In this document: positions 43,575 through 54,590 of the stretch, piece by piece
Layout of the letters: the number at the start of each line of letters is the position of its first letter
Numbering within the stretch: the first letter of the stretch is position 1
NCBI GenBank assembly: GCA_021770245.1
Contig: JAETRI010000037.1
Coordinates: forward strand, 1 to 64,000
Direction: 5' to 3'
DNA from: Lachnospiraceae bacterium
GTDB lineage: Bacteria > Bacillota > Clostridia > Lachnospirales > Lachnospiraceae
DNA: 64,000 nt
Notes under the pieces: model-generated
What the model was told of the DNA's origin: nothing
The model's input: the letters and a program-made list of their open reading frames with translations, nothing else
Database searches by the model: none
Program-made: the position numbers and the translations under genes

Positions 43575-43976
43575 TTATCGGTATTTGTCCGTCAGCTCCT
43601 GATATTCGGATAAGGACAGCCCCTTTTCAATTATGAAAGTGGCGATGGCATCCGCCCTTACCCTGGGATAAAGGACTTCCCTGTTCCCTATCTTTAGCAG
43701 GCGCTGCGTTTCATCCAGATTGAGCCGAAGCAAAATAGCGGTTTTGATCAGAAGTTCTCTGGACGGCCTCCTCCTGCCGTTCAGGATTTGATATCCGTAA
43801 CTGCGTTCCAGCCCCATTTTGTTAAAAAAATCTATACTGGATATACCATGTTCGCGCAGGAGATCCGACAGATAAAAGTGTATTTTGGGGGAAGAAAAAT
43901 CCTTATCCGTAAAAAGGCCGATATCACTTTGTTTCATTTTCTTGATTTTATGGAGTAATTCATTGGTGGTTTTCAT
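43575..43976 (-). CDS. Small helix-turn-helix protein
   Basis: A 133-residue protein. Residues about 35-95 look like an XRE-type helix-turn-helix fold: LSDLLREHGISSIDFFNKMGLERSYGYQILNGRRRPSRELLIKTAILLRLNLDETQRLLKI is split here by eye into five helices. The C-terminal part (ADAIATFIIEKGLSLSEYQEL) is helical. It probably regulates transcription and may be a substrate of the neighbouring kinase; both are inferred. The start has AGAGGAGA eight bases upstream, preceded by a TACGCG-type hairpin. The next gene, the secreted protein, begins 125 bases downstream. Confidence 0.7.
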   Translation of the reverse strand: MKTTNELLHKIKKMKQSDIGLFTDKDFSSPKIHFYLSDLLREHGISSIDFFNKMGLERSYGYQILNGRRRPSRELLIKTAILLRLNLDETQRLLKIGNREVLYPRVRADAIATFIIEKGLSLSEYQELTDKYR

Positions 43977-44009
43977 GGCTGGCTCTCCTCTGCGCGCTTT
44001 CGCACGCGT
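43974..44009 (-). promoter_or_regulatory. TACGCG-type hairpin/SD cassette before the HTH gene
   Basis: On the minus strand the hairpin gcgtgc-gaaa-gcgcgc occupies 44007-43992 with a GNRA-type loop and one G-U pair, then agaggagagccagcc and ATG. The motif tacgcg starts 34 nt before ATG, the same spacing as before pepF. Confidence 0.65.
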
Positions 44010-44069
44010 ACAAACAGAGGGTTTATGCGAAATTTCGGGCCTGATTACCTCTGTGTATATTTTACCCCA

Positions 44070-45164
44070 TTAGGATGGGGTACTTCCGTTTGCGGCTTTG
44101 TCTGCGGGCAGAAGGCGGAGGATCCCTTTTATTGCCAGGCCGCAGAGCAGGGAAAGAAGGACGGTGAGAAAAGCGCCTGCCGCAAAACGGGCAGGGATCC
44201 CCCAGGGAAGAAGGTTGACGCATCGCATAAATACAAAGGTATGGATCAGATAAATAAAAAGGGAATTTCTTCCCAGTAGAGGTATAAAACGGCCGCGGGG
44301 CTTCCATACGGCAGCCAGGAACAAAATAAAAAGAGTCCAAAGAGTTTCCGCGCCGACGCCCTGCCATACCAGCCGGATATCTTCGGGAGGAAGGGGAGGA
44401 CGCCCGTCCAGTCCCAGGCCGGAGCGGACGACGGGGATCATTGCCAGGGCAGAGAGGGCGATGAGAAACGGCCCGGCAGATTTTACCAGCTTTTGCACGG
44501 CGGTTTCGTACTCTGCTGCCGCAACGCCCAAAACAAAGGCAAAATTGGACGTATACCAAAAAGACTGCATCCCCTTCTCATAGAAGGACAGGGAAAACAG
44601 GAAGGTATACAGGCCCAGAAGCAGGATCCGCAGCGGCTTCGGGCATGGCAGCAGCCACAGGAGGATAAATCCCAGATAGAGCAGGAACAGCACCATCATG
44701 TACCAGTAATCATATCCGGACAGGTAAGCCCACAGCTTTCCCGGGGAGGAGAATCCACCCGAGACGAGCTCCAGGATCCCGACGATGAGAAGATAGGGAA
44801 GATATACTTTTTCCAGCCGTCTAGCGACGAAGGAAAGATTCATTTTTGATTCCCACCTGCGTGCTTTCGTTCGCGTACAAACCGTAGGACTCTCTCTTCC
44901 CTGCAGCGATTTTACCAGGCCGTAACCGGAAAAAAGAAAGAAAAGGCTGACGCCGTATCCTCCCAGTTTGGTGAGGGCCAGGCGGAAGAGTTCCGCATTT
45001 CCCTCGGTGGGAATAAACCAGGCCCACCACTCTGCGTAATGGGAAGCCACTACCATAAGGGCTGCGATCCCCCGAAACCAGTCGGTGGTTCGAATCCCTA
45101 AGAGAGATATCTCGTCGGAACCGGCCGGCCGGTCCGAAGGCGAGATGAACGTGTTTTTTTTCAT
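44070..45164 (-). CDS. Membrane acyltransferase (acyltransferase 3 family) with a repeat-derived insert
   Basis: A 364-residue polytopic acyltransferase_3 protein. It has TTDWFRGIAALMVVASHYAEW with the conserved Arg/His, YGVSLFFLFSGYGL and RRLEKVYLPYLL. Between the latter two lies an extra segment (SPTVCTRTKARRWESKMN) encoded by a copy of the TACGCG hairpin cassette (44841-44880) that elsewhere precedes start codons. The start at 45164 follows AAAGGAGA; an upstream in-frame start lacks support. A promoter at 45473-45501 would give a leader of about 300 nt. An inverted repeat overlaps the stop (44063-44082). Acyl acceptor unknown. Confidence 0.8.
   Translation of the reverse strand: MKKNTFISPSDRPAGSDEISLLGIRTTDWFRGIAALMVVASHYAEWWAWFIPTEGNAELFRLALTKLGGYGVSLFFLFSGYGLVKSLQGRESPTVCTRTKARRWESKMNLSFVARRLEKVYLPYLLIVGILELVSGGFSSPGKLWAYLSGYDYWYMMVLFLLYLGFILLWLLPCPKPLRILLLGLYTFLFSLSFYEKGMQSFWYTSNFAFVLGVAAAEYETAVQKLVKSAGPFLIALSALAMIPVVRSGLGLDGRPPLPPEDIRLVWQGVGAETLWTLFILFLAAVWKPRGRFIPLLGRNSLFIYLIHTFVFMRCVNLLPWGIPARFAAGAFLTVLLSLLCGLAIKGILRLLPADKAANGSTPS
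44841..44880 (-). repeat. TACGCG cassette embedded in coding sequence
   Basis: tacgcg on the minus strand (44877-44872) starts 34 nt before an in-frame ATG (44843-44841), exactly as in the leader copies. The hairpin region (44859-44874) keeps the gaaa loop but two of its six stem positions are mismatched. Confidence 0.6.
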
Positions 45165-45472
45165 TGCTGCAGTTCTCCTTTCCCTGCGGGGGAGAATCCC
45201 AAACCGTAAGTCCGGGAAATGTGCATTCGGGCCTGGGCCGGCAGGAATTCTCATGAAAAAGAGACTTTATACCTGTGTACAAAGTCGAAGTAGCGTTCCG
45301 GCCCTCATTCCGGATATCCACGATTTCTGCTGCAGCGCTGCGCACATCTTTTCACGGAGGAGGAATCTACCCCGGCAGACGGACAGATCCTTTCTCCTTA
45401 AAAGCATATACCGAATCGGCGGTGCGGATCCGCCGGGGATATTCCCGCGGCGGGCTGCATCCTGCTGATCTG

Positions 45473-45501
45473 ATACTAGCATTTTCCGCAGAAAGGGTCA
45501 A
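45473..45501 (-). promoter_or_regulatory. Promoter for the acyltransferase gene
   Basis: Minus strand TTGACC (45501-45496), 17-base spacer, TAGTAT (45478-45473). The 547-base gap 45165-45711 otherwise holds this promoter's long leader, a palindrome and the nanE promoter; no convincing gene is seen. Confidence 0.55.
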
Positions 45502-45523
45502 TACCGGAAAGAAAAAATATACG

Positions 45524-45601
45524 ACAAATGCACGGATGGCCCTGCGGCCTGAAGGGGCCGGCCCGGAACGCTGCAGGCCGCAGGGCCATCCGTGCATTTG
45601 T
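45524..45601. repeat. Palindromic repeat with 27-bp perfect arms
   Basis: acaaatgcacggatggccct... at 45524-45550 is the exact reverse complement of 45575-45601, around a 24-base G+C-rich spacer. Its outer ends match the end module of the giant palindromes. It lies between divergent acyltransferase and nanE promoters. Confidence 0.85.
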
Positions 45602-45624
45602 CCCGGGGAAAATAAGAAATGGGA

Positions 45625-45653
45625 TTGAAAGTTCCGTAGAAAGGCTTTAAGAT
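45625..45653 (+). promoter_or_regulatory. Promoter for nanE-nanK
   Basis: TTGAAA (45625-45630), 17-base spacer, TAAGAT (45648-45653). The start near 45660 gives a leader of about 50 nt containing the hairpin at 45683-45696. Confidence 0.6.
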
Positions 45654-45682
45654 GTGTATGTTGAGATTTTAATCGGTGCCAC

Positions 45683-45696
45683 GCCGCGGGAGCGGC
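45683..45696 (+). promoter_or_regulatory. Hairpin/SD cassette before nanE
   Basis: gccgc-ggga-gcggc followed by ggaaggggagaggaaATG. Confidence 0.5.
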
Positions 45697-45711
45697 GGAA
45701 GGGGAGAGGAA

Positions 45712-46410
45712 ATGGACAGGATAGAAGGCTTGAGGGGAAGACTGATCGTGTCGTGTCAGGCACTGCCGGAGGAACCGCTTCATTCGTCGTTTATTATGGG
45801 GCGGATGGCTCTGGCGGCCAGGGAAGGAGGGGCGGCAGGAATCCGGGCGAATACTCCGGAGGATATCAGGGAGATCAAATCCATGGTGGATCTTCCGGTG
45901 ATAGGGATTATCAAACGCAATTATGCGGACAGTGATGTATATATCACGCCCACGATGGCGGAAATAGACGAACTGACGGAAGCGGAGCCGGAAATCATCG
46001 CGGTGGATGCAACCGTCTCCGGCCGTCCGGGCGGTATGAGCCTGGATGATTTTGTCGCGCAGATCAGGCGGAAATACCCCCGTCAGCTGTTGATGGCGGA
46101 CTGTTCCACGATAGAGGAGGCGGTGCATGCGGATCGGCTGGGATTTGACTTCATCGGAACAACCCTGGTAGGGTATACCGAACAGAGTGCGGGAAGCCGG
46201 ATCGAAGCGGACGATTTTTATATCCTGCGGGAAATCCTGAAGAGGGTGGGGCATCGGGTAATCGCCGAGGGAAATATCGATACACCAAAGAAAGCCAGAC
46301 GCGTGATAGAATTGGGAGCCTACAGCGTCGTGGTCGGTTCCGCCATCACCCGTCCGCAGCTGATTACGAAAGCGTTTGCACAGGAGCTGGAGGGGAAATT
46401 TTCAAACTGA
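45712..46410 (+). CDS. nanE: N-acylglucosamine-6-phosphate 2-epimerase
   Basis: A 232-residue TIM-barrel enzyme that converts ManNAc-6-phosphate to GlcNAc-6-phosphate in sialic acid and ManNAc catabolism. Motifs include LIVSCQALPEEPL, VIGIIKRNY, AVDATVSGRPGG and VIAEGNIDTPKKA; the length is typical. The start at 45712 follows gagagga. The next gene (96 bases on) is a ROK kinase that would supply its substrate. No sialic acid lyase nanA or transporter is present in the window. Confidence 0.92.
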   Translation: MDRIEGLRGRLIVSCQALPEEPLHSSFIMGRMALAAREGGAAGIRANTPEDIREIKSMVDLPVIGIIKRNYADSDVYITPTMAEIDELTEAEPEIIAVDATVSGRPGGMSLDDFVAQIRRKYPRQLLMADCSTIEEAVHADRLGFDFIGTTLVGYTEQSAGSRIEADDFYILREILKRVGHRVIAEGNIDTPKKARRVIELGAYSVVVGSAITRPQLITKAFAQELEGKFSN

Positions 46411-46506
46411 GCCAAAGCAGCCCCCGGATGTAATGTGTCCGGCTAAGGCCATGAGCGCTCTCCTGTGTCCCTGGCGGCGGGCAGGAGCGGTATGAAAGGG
46501 GTTAAA

Positions 46507-47442
46507 ATGGAGAGATACATTTGTGTCGATATCGGAGGGACGTCCATCAAGCATGGTCTGATCGGTGCAGACGGGGAATTCGTCGAAAAGGGTTCTCTTG
46601 ATACCCAGGCCCGGAAGGGTGCGGGGCACATCCTGGAACGGGTGAGCAAAGTGGTGGAGAATTATCTGGCAGAAAATAAGATCAGCGGACTCTGTATTTC
46701 CACCGCGGGAATCGTGGATCCCCTGTCCGGGGAAATCATCCACGCAAATGCGAACATCCCGGACTATACGGGAACCGGCCTGAAGGATTATTTCCAGAGG
46801 AGATTCGGGATCCCCTGTGAGACGGAAAACGACGTAAACTGTGCGGGAATTGCGGAAGCGGTATCCGGGGCGGCCGCGGATAAGAGGATCGCGTTGTGTA
46901 TGACGATAGGCACCGGAGTGGGAGGCTGCCTTTTGATCGACAAAGAGGTGTTCCACGGCGCCTGCAACTGTGCCTGTGAGGTGGGCTATCTGCAGCTGCG
47001 GAAAGGGAACCTGGAGCCGGAGGGGACGGCCGGTATGCTGGCACAAAGGACTGCGGAAAAGAAGGGGGAGCCCGTCGGCTGGTGGAACGGAAAAAAGGTG
47101 CTGGACGGTGCGGGAAAACAGGACAAAGATTGTCTGGAAGCGCTGGATCATCTGGCGGAAATTCTGGGTATCGGAATTGCCAATATCTGTTATGTCGTCA
47201 ATCCGGAAGTGGTGGTTCTGGGGGGCGGAATTATGAGCCGGGAGTATGAGGAGCTGCTCTGTCCCAGGATCAGAAGAGCCATGGACGAACACCTTATCCC
47301 CTTGATTGCCGGGCAGACGGAGCTGAGAATGGCCGCACATCGCAACGAGGCCGGTATGCTGGGCGCATTTTATCATTTTCTTCGGCGCCGGGGACAATGG
47401 GAAGCGGCCCCGCTCCTTGGAAACGGCGTTGAGCCGCATTGA
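46507..47442 (+). CDS. nanK: ROK family sugar kinase, probably N-acetylmannosamine kinase
   Basis: A 311-residue ROK kinase. The ATP-binding DIGGTSIKHGLIG (residues about 6-18), the catalytic END in ETENDVNCAG and TIGTGVGGCLL are in place. The usual zinc-binding CxCGxxGCxE segment is absent: after CEVGYLQL comes RKGNLEPEGTAGMLAQ. NanK is proposed because nanE is immediately upstream; glucokinase is the main alternative. The leader gcggtatgaaaggggttaaaATG closely matches that before kdgK. A bidirectional terminator lies 58 bases past the stop. Confidence 0.78.
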   Translation: MERYICVDIGGTSIKHGLIGADGEFVEKGSLDTQARKGAGHILERVSKVVENYLAENKISGLCISTAGIVDPLSGEIIHANANIPDYTGTGLKDYFQRRFGIPCETENDVNCAGIAEAVSGAAADKRIALCMTIGTGVGGCLLIDKEVFHGACNCACEVGYLQLRKGNLEPEGTAGMLAQRTAEKKGEPVGWWNGKKVLDGAGKQDKDCLEALDHLAEILGIGIANICYVVNPEVVVLGGGIMSREYEELLCPRIRRAMDEHLIPLIAGQTELRMAAHRNEAGMLGAFYHFLRRRGQWEAAPLLGNGVEPH

Positions 47443-47499
47443 AGTTTGCGCCTGCCGGACGTTTTGCCTGTCGGGCCGGACGTTTATCCGATAAAAAAA

Positions 47500-47515
47500 C
47501 ACCGGCTAACCGGTG
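47500..47515. terminator. Bidirectional rho-independent terminator
   Basis: caccgg-ctaa-ccggtg with cttttctt following on the plus strand and ttttttt on the minus strand. It serves nanK (plus) and tRNA-Pro (minus). Confidence 0.8.
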
Positions 47516-47527
47516 CTTTTCTTAAAA

Positions 47528-47601
47528 TCGAAGCGACAGGATTTGAACCTGCGACCTCTGCGTCCCGAACGCAGCGCTCTACCAAACTGAGCCACGCTTC
47601 G
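47528..47601 (-). tRNA. tRNA-Pro (anticodon CGG)
   Basis: A 74-nt cloverleaf. The acceptor stem pairs CGAAGCG with CGCTTCG, the anticodon loop is TTCGGGA giving anticodon CGG, and the T-loop GTTCAAATC is standard. CCA is not encoded. It has its own promoter (47618-47646) and a terminator directly downstream. Confidence 0.95.
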
Positions 47602-47617
47602 ATTACCAAGCTTTATA

Positions 47618-47646
47618 ATTGTACATAAAAAAGAAACAAATGTCAA
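47618..47646 (-). promoter_or_regulatory. Promoter for tRNA-Pro
   Basis: Minus strand TTGACA (47646-47641), 17-base spacer, TACAAT (47623-47618). Initiation would be about 10 nt before the mature 5' end. A fragment of the palindrome end module (ggacaaacgcatcc) lies next to it at about 47652-47665. Confidence 0.75.
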
Positions 47647-47711
47647 TGGCTTTGTTGAAAAAATCCAGGACAAACGCATCCGGACAGTAACCTATGCAGG
47701 AGGAAATCTAA

Positions 47712-48218
47712 ATGTTGAAAATACCGCAGATCGATAAAACCGCTTTCGTCGCTCCGGACGCATCCGTCTATGGGGATGTGGTAATCGGGCCCGACTGCAG
47801 CGTTTGGTTCCATGCCACCATTCGCGGGGAGGATGCAGAAATCAGGATCGGGAGAGGCAGCAACGTCCAGGACAATGCCGTCGTCCATGTGGATGCGGGA
47901 TATCCGGTCAGCATCGGGGAGAATGTGACCGTCGGGCACGGCGCCATTGTCCATGGGTGCAGCGTGGGCGACAATACCCTGATCGGAATGGGGGCCATCC
48001 TTTTAAACGGGTGCAGCATAGGGAAGAACTGCATCATCGGTGCGGGAGCGCTGGTGACGCAGAATACGGTAATCCCGGACAACAGCCTGGTGCTGGGCAG
48101 TCCCGGGCGTATAAAGCGTGAGGTGGAAGCCGAAGAGGCGGACAACAGCCTCCGCAATGCCCGTCATTACGTGAAGGAGGGAAGGGAATATGCGGCCTTC
48201 TTCCGGAATGCGGACTGA
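47712..48218 (+). CDS. Gamma-carbonic anhydrase family protein
   Basis: A 168-residue left-handed beta-helix protein made of hexapeptide repeats (VYGDVVIGPDCSVWFHATI, IGENVTVGHGAIVHGCSVGDN). The three metal-binding His of the family are present (VVHVDAG, VGHGAIVHG). Some members hydrate CO2; many in anaerobes have no shown activity. The start has GCAGGAGG upstream. It overlaps the AlkD-like gene by 29 bases. Confidence 0.9.
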   Translation: MLKIPQIDKTAFVAPDASVYGDVVIGPDCSVWFHATIRGEDAEIRIGRGSNVQDNAVVHVDAGYPVSIGENVTVGHGAIVHGCSVGDNTLIGMGAILLNGCSIGKNCIIGAGALVTQNTVIPDNSLVLGSPGRIKREVEAEEADNSLRNARHYVKEGREYAAFFRNAD

Positions 48219-48927
48219 TATCGGGCGGGAGCTGAAGGCACTGGCAGATCCCGCTTATCGGGACTTTTCTTCCTCCCTTCTGCCGGGTACGGAACATATT
48301 CTGGGGGTACGGCTGCCCGTCCTGCGGCGTCTGGCCAAAAGGCTCGCCAGGGAGGACTGGAGGGGATATCTGGAGGAGTGCGGGGAGGGAAGCTTTGAAG
48401 AGATCATGCTCCAGGGCTTTTTAATCGGCTATGCCGGAGAGTATGGGAAAGCCTCGTTTGAAGAAATCCTGGAGCGGACGACGGCGTTCCTTCCCAAAAT
48501 CGATAATTGGTCCGTATGTGACAGCTTCTGTGCTACCCTAAAGACGGCCAGGGAGCATCCTGCGCAGATGTGGGACTATGTTGGATCCTGCCTGCGTTCG
48601 GAGGAGGAATTTACGGTCAGGTTCGCCCTGGTGATGCTGTTGGACTATTATATTGAAGAAGAGTGGATTGACAGCCTGTTTCCTGTGTTCGACGCAGTGC
48701 GCCACCCCGGATATTATGTGAAGATGGCGGTGGCATGGGCCCTTTCCATGTGCTATGTGCGTTTCCCGGCGAAAACACAGGAATACCTGGAACATTGCGG
48801 GCTGGACGATTTCACATATAATAAGGCCCTTCAGAAGATTACGGAATCTCTCAGCGTGGACAGGGAGACGAAAGTGAGGATCCGAGCCATGAAAAGAAAA
48901 GGGGGAGCATCCCGGACCGCCGGATAG
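48190..48927 (+). CDS. DNA alkylation repair protein, AlkD-like
   Basis: A 245-residue all-helical HEAT-like repeat protein of the AlkD/AlkC DNA glycosylase superfamily, which removes positively charged alkylated bases. Motifs include ILGVRLPVLRRLAKRLA and NWSVCDSFCATLK with the Trp and Asp typical of AlkD-type proteins, then YYVKMAVAWALSMCYVRFP. GGAGGGAAGGGA precedes the start at 48190; 48208 is a weaker option. It is convergent with an OGG-type glycosylase gene 28 bases away. Confidence 0.85.
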   Translation: MRPSSGMRTDIGRELKALADPAYRDFSSSLLPGTEHILGVRLPVLRRLAKRLAREDWRGYLEECGEGSFEEIMLQGFLIGYAGEYGKASFEEILERTTAFLPKIDNWSVCDSFCATLKTAREHPAQMWDYVGSCLRSEEEFTVRFALVMLLDYYIEEEWIDSLFPVFDAVRHPGYYVKMAVAWALSMCYVRFPAKTQEYLEHCGLDDFTYNKALQKITESLSVDRETKVRIRAMKRKGGASRTAG

Positions 48928-48955
48928 AGGCTGCATGATCAGCCCGGCAGGGCAG

Positions 48956-49801
48956 TTATACTCTGCCCTGGGCGGCCCGCTTGTAATAAAACAGGTACTG
49001 CTGCAGAATGCCCGCATAGCCCCGATAGCGGGAAAAGGGGAATCCCTCCGGGTAGTGCCCGTCGAGAATCTGCCTGATGTGGGTATCCACGGGAAAGGCA
49101 TCCACATGATGGAGGGAAAAAAGGCAGATGCAGTCTGCTACCTTGCGCCCGATGCCGTATTCGCGTAAAAGCAGATCCATAGCCTGTTCATAACCGCAGG
49201 AGGAAAGCGTTCCCAGCCACTCCTTTCCGGACGGGCCGCAGCAGCGCTGCGCCATTTTCCAAATATATTTGTCCCGGTATCCCAGGCCGAGGCCCTGCAG
49301 GCCCTCCGGACCGGCGGAGCACAGTGCTTCGGGAGTGGGGAAGGCATATAAAGGCGCAGGAGTGCAGGAGGGAGGGAAAATCCCCTCAGGGTCGAGTTTG
49401 TCCCCGTAACGGGCACAGAGTGCTTCCAGGCTGTTTTGGATCCGGGAGATATTGTTATTCTGGGAAATGAGAAAGGAAAGGATGGTTTCCCACAGTTCCT
49501 GCCTCAGGATCCGGATCCCGCGGCCATGGGAGACGGCCGCGTTTAAGTAGGCATCCGCCGGATCGACAGAACGGCGGATGGCGGCATAATCGGTGGACAG
49601 GTCAAAATAATCCTGCCAGAAGCCCAGGAATTCGTCCCGGGAACAGGAAAAGAGGATCCGGTTTTCCTCCTGCCTGATCCGGACGGCCCGGTGCCCGGCC
49701 AAAGTGAGGAAGGAGGCGTCTTCCATCTTCCGAATCCGGAAAACCTGTCCGGAGTCCATTATTTTTTCCATATCAAAATCCTGAAGCACTATTTCGTACA
49801 T
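48956..49801 (-). CDS. ogg: 8-oxoguanine DNA glycosylase/AP lyase (OGG1-like)
   Basis: A 281-residue HhH-GPD enzyme that excises 8-oxoguanine. It has the OGG N-terminal domain (FDMEKIMDSGQVFRI) and QELWETILSFLISQNNNI. The helix-hairpin-helix ends in YGIGRKVADCICLFSL with catalytic Lys220, followed by VDTHI with Asp239. Length fits the OGG1 type rather than AlkA. Probably followed by nothing on its strand; the rlmI-like gene lies upstream. Confidence 0.9.
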   Translation of the reverse strand: MYEIVLQDFDMEKIMDSGQVFRIRKMEDASFLTLAGHRAVRIRQEENRILFSCSRDEFLGFWQDYFDLSTDYAAIRRSVDPADAYLNAAVSHGRGIRILRQELWETILSFLISQNNNISRIQNSLEALCARYGDKLDPEGIFPPSCTPAPLYAFPTPEALCSAGPEGLQGLGLGYRDKYIWKMAQRCCGPSGKEWLGTLSSCGYEQAMDLLLREYGIGRKVADCICLFSLHHVDAFPVDTHIRQILDGHYPEGFPFSRYRGYAGILQQYLFYYKRAAQGRV

Positions 49802-49881
49802 AAATGTAAACCGCCCTTTCGGAGGCGTTTTCGCCTTATCATCGGTACAGGGTATGTCGGGAAGGGCCGGAGGAGGCGGAC

Positions 49882-51087
49882 CTATTTCTCCTCACACACC
49901 TGAAAAATATAAAATTTCAGATAATAGGATTCCTCCGCCGCCCACAGGATGGGATGATCGCAGCATTGGGTGGAAAAATAGACCTGTCGGAGGCGTTTGT
50001 GGGCGCCCCGGGCTGCCTCACGGATGGTGCGGGCAAACAGCTCGGGTTCCATGAAATGGGAACAGGAACAGGTTGCCAGGAAACCGCCGTCTTCCACCAG
50101 CCGCATTCCTCTCAGATTGATTTCCCGATAGCCTTTTACCGCATTTTTCACGGAGTTTCGGGATTTGGTGAAAGCGGGAGGGTCCAGGATAAGAAGACCG
50201 TATTTCTCCCCGGCGTCCTCCAGGGCGGGCAGCAGCTCAAATACATCCGCACACCGAAATTTCACCCTCCCTTCCAGGCCGTTTCGCCTGGCATTTTCTT
50301 CCGCCTGCAGGATCCCTGTCTGCGACGCATCCACGCCCAGCACGCTGACAGCCCCTGCCTGCGCCGCATTCAGGGCAAAGGAGCCGGTGTGGGTAAAGCA
50401 GTCAAGCACTCGTTTTCCGCGGGCGATCCGCCGGACGGCGGCGCGATTATCCTTCTGGTCCAGGAAAAAGCCCGTTTTCTGCCCCTCCTGTACATCCACG
50501 ATATATTTTACGCCGTTTTCCTTAACCTCCACTCTGGTATCGAAGGGCTTTCCGATGAAGCCTTTGTGGCGCTCCATCCCTTCCAGCAGACGTACCTTCG
50601 CATCGCTTCGTTCGTAAATACCCCGTATATGGATCCCATCCTCCTTAAGGACACGGCAGATCAGATCCAGGATCAGGAGCTTATACCGGTCTATGCCCAG
50701 CGCCAGGGATTCCACCACCAGTACATCGGAGAACTTATCCACCACCAGGCCCGGAAACCAATCCGCCTCTCCGAAAATGATGCGGCAGCTGGAGGTATCC
50801 ACGGTCTGCCTGCGGTATTCCCAGGCGTTTTTTACCCGCATTTTCCAAAAGGCCTCGTCTATGGATGTGTTCGGATTCCTGGTAAGCAGGCGTACCGTAA
50901 TTTTGGAACGGGTATTGAGGAATCCGGTACCAAGAAAATACCCGTCGAAGTCCCGTACCTCCGCCAGGCCTCCGTCTTCCTGCGCACCTGTGACGGAGTC
51001 GATTTCGTTATCATACACCCACATCCCCCCAGCCTTTAATGTCCTTCCGGCGCCCTTCTTTAAAGTTACGATTGCTCGATTCTCCAT
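49882..51087 (-). CDS. rlmI: Class I rRNA methyltransferase, RlmI-like
   Basis: A 401-residue protein with an N-terminal PUA domain (about 1-75, WVYDNEIDSVTG) and a Rossmann methyltransferase domain. SAM motifs are VLDCFTHTGSFALNAAQAGA and GVDASQTG; ILDPPAFTKS and the catalytic Cys in FLATCSCSHFM identify a 5-methylcytosine RNA methyltransferase, RlmI type (23S rRNA m5C1962). The start at 51087 follows AAGGAAGG; the longer frame enters the palindrome upstream. It is on the same strand as ogg. Confidence 0.9.
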   Translation of the reverse strand: MENRAIVTLKKGAGRTLKAGGMWVYDNEIDSVTGAQEDGGLAEVRDFDGYFLGTGFLNTRSKITVRLLTRNPNTSIDEAFWKMRVKNAWEYRRQTVDTSSCRIIFGEADWFPGLVVDKFSDVLVVESLALGIDRYKLLILDLICRVLKEDGIHIRGIYERSDAKVRLLEGMERHKGFIGKPFDTRVEVKENGVKYIVDVQEGQKTGFFLDQKDNRAAVRRIARGKRVLDCFTHTGSFALNAAQAGAVSVLGVDASQTGILQAEENARRNGLEGRVKFRCADVFELLPALEDAGEKYGLLILDPPAFTKSRNSVKNAVKGYREINLRGMRLVEDGGFLATCSCSHFMEPELFARTIREAARGAHKRLRQVYFSTQCCDHPILWAAEESYYLKFYIFQVCEEK

Positions 51088-51113
51088 TCTCCCAATATTC
51101 CTTCCTTTATCGC

Positions 51114-51196
51114 ACCGGGACAAACGCCTGAATGGCCCCGAGGCCCCCGCGACACCCCTGCCCGGCCCTCGGGGCCATTCAGGCGTTTGTCCCGGT
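51114..51196. repeat. Palindromic repeat with 30-bp perfect arms
   Basis: 51114-51143 (accgggacaaacgcctgaat...) is the exact reverse complement of 51167-51196, with a 23-base spacer. On the minus strand the spacer and arm read gggccgggcaggggtgtcgc, closely matching the arm of copy 2 of the giant palindrome. It lies in the divergent rlmI-lacZ region. Confidence 0.85.
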
Positions 51197-51238
51197 TACT
51201 GACGGTTGCCCATATCAACAAGAATTTCGTTTTCCGTA

Positions 51239-51267
51239 TTGTCAGTGTAACATATTTTCTTTATAAT
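51239..51267 (+). promoter_or_regulatory. Promoter for the beta-galactosidase gene
   Basis: TTGTCA (51239-51244), 17-base spacer, TATAAT (51262-51267). The transcript would carry a leader of about 205 nt, in which I see only the hairpin at 51444-51464. Confidence 0.65.
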
Positions 51268-51285
51268 TTACAGATAGAAGCATAA

Positions 51286-54498
<3,213 letters not shown>

Positions 54499-54536
54499 TG
54501 CTCGGAATGAAAATTTTCCGCATTGAGCGGACAAAA

Positions 54537-54574
54537 GGAAGCAGCAGGATGGGACAGATAATCCTGCTGCTTCC
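54537..54574. terminator. Bidirectional terminator between lacZ and the M42 gene
   Basis: ggaagcagcaggat and atcctgctgcttcc form a 14-bp perfect stem around a 10-base loop. On the minus strand TTTTGT follows, so it best terminates the M42 gene; on the plus strand ctcttc follows. Confidence 0.75.
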
Positions 54575-54590
54575 CTCTTCGGACGGATGC

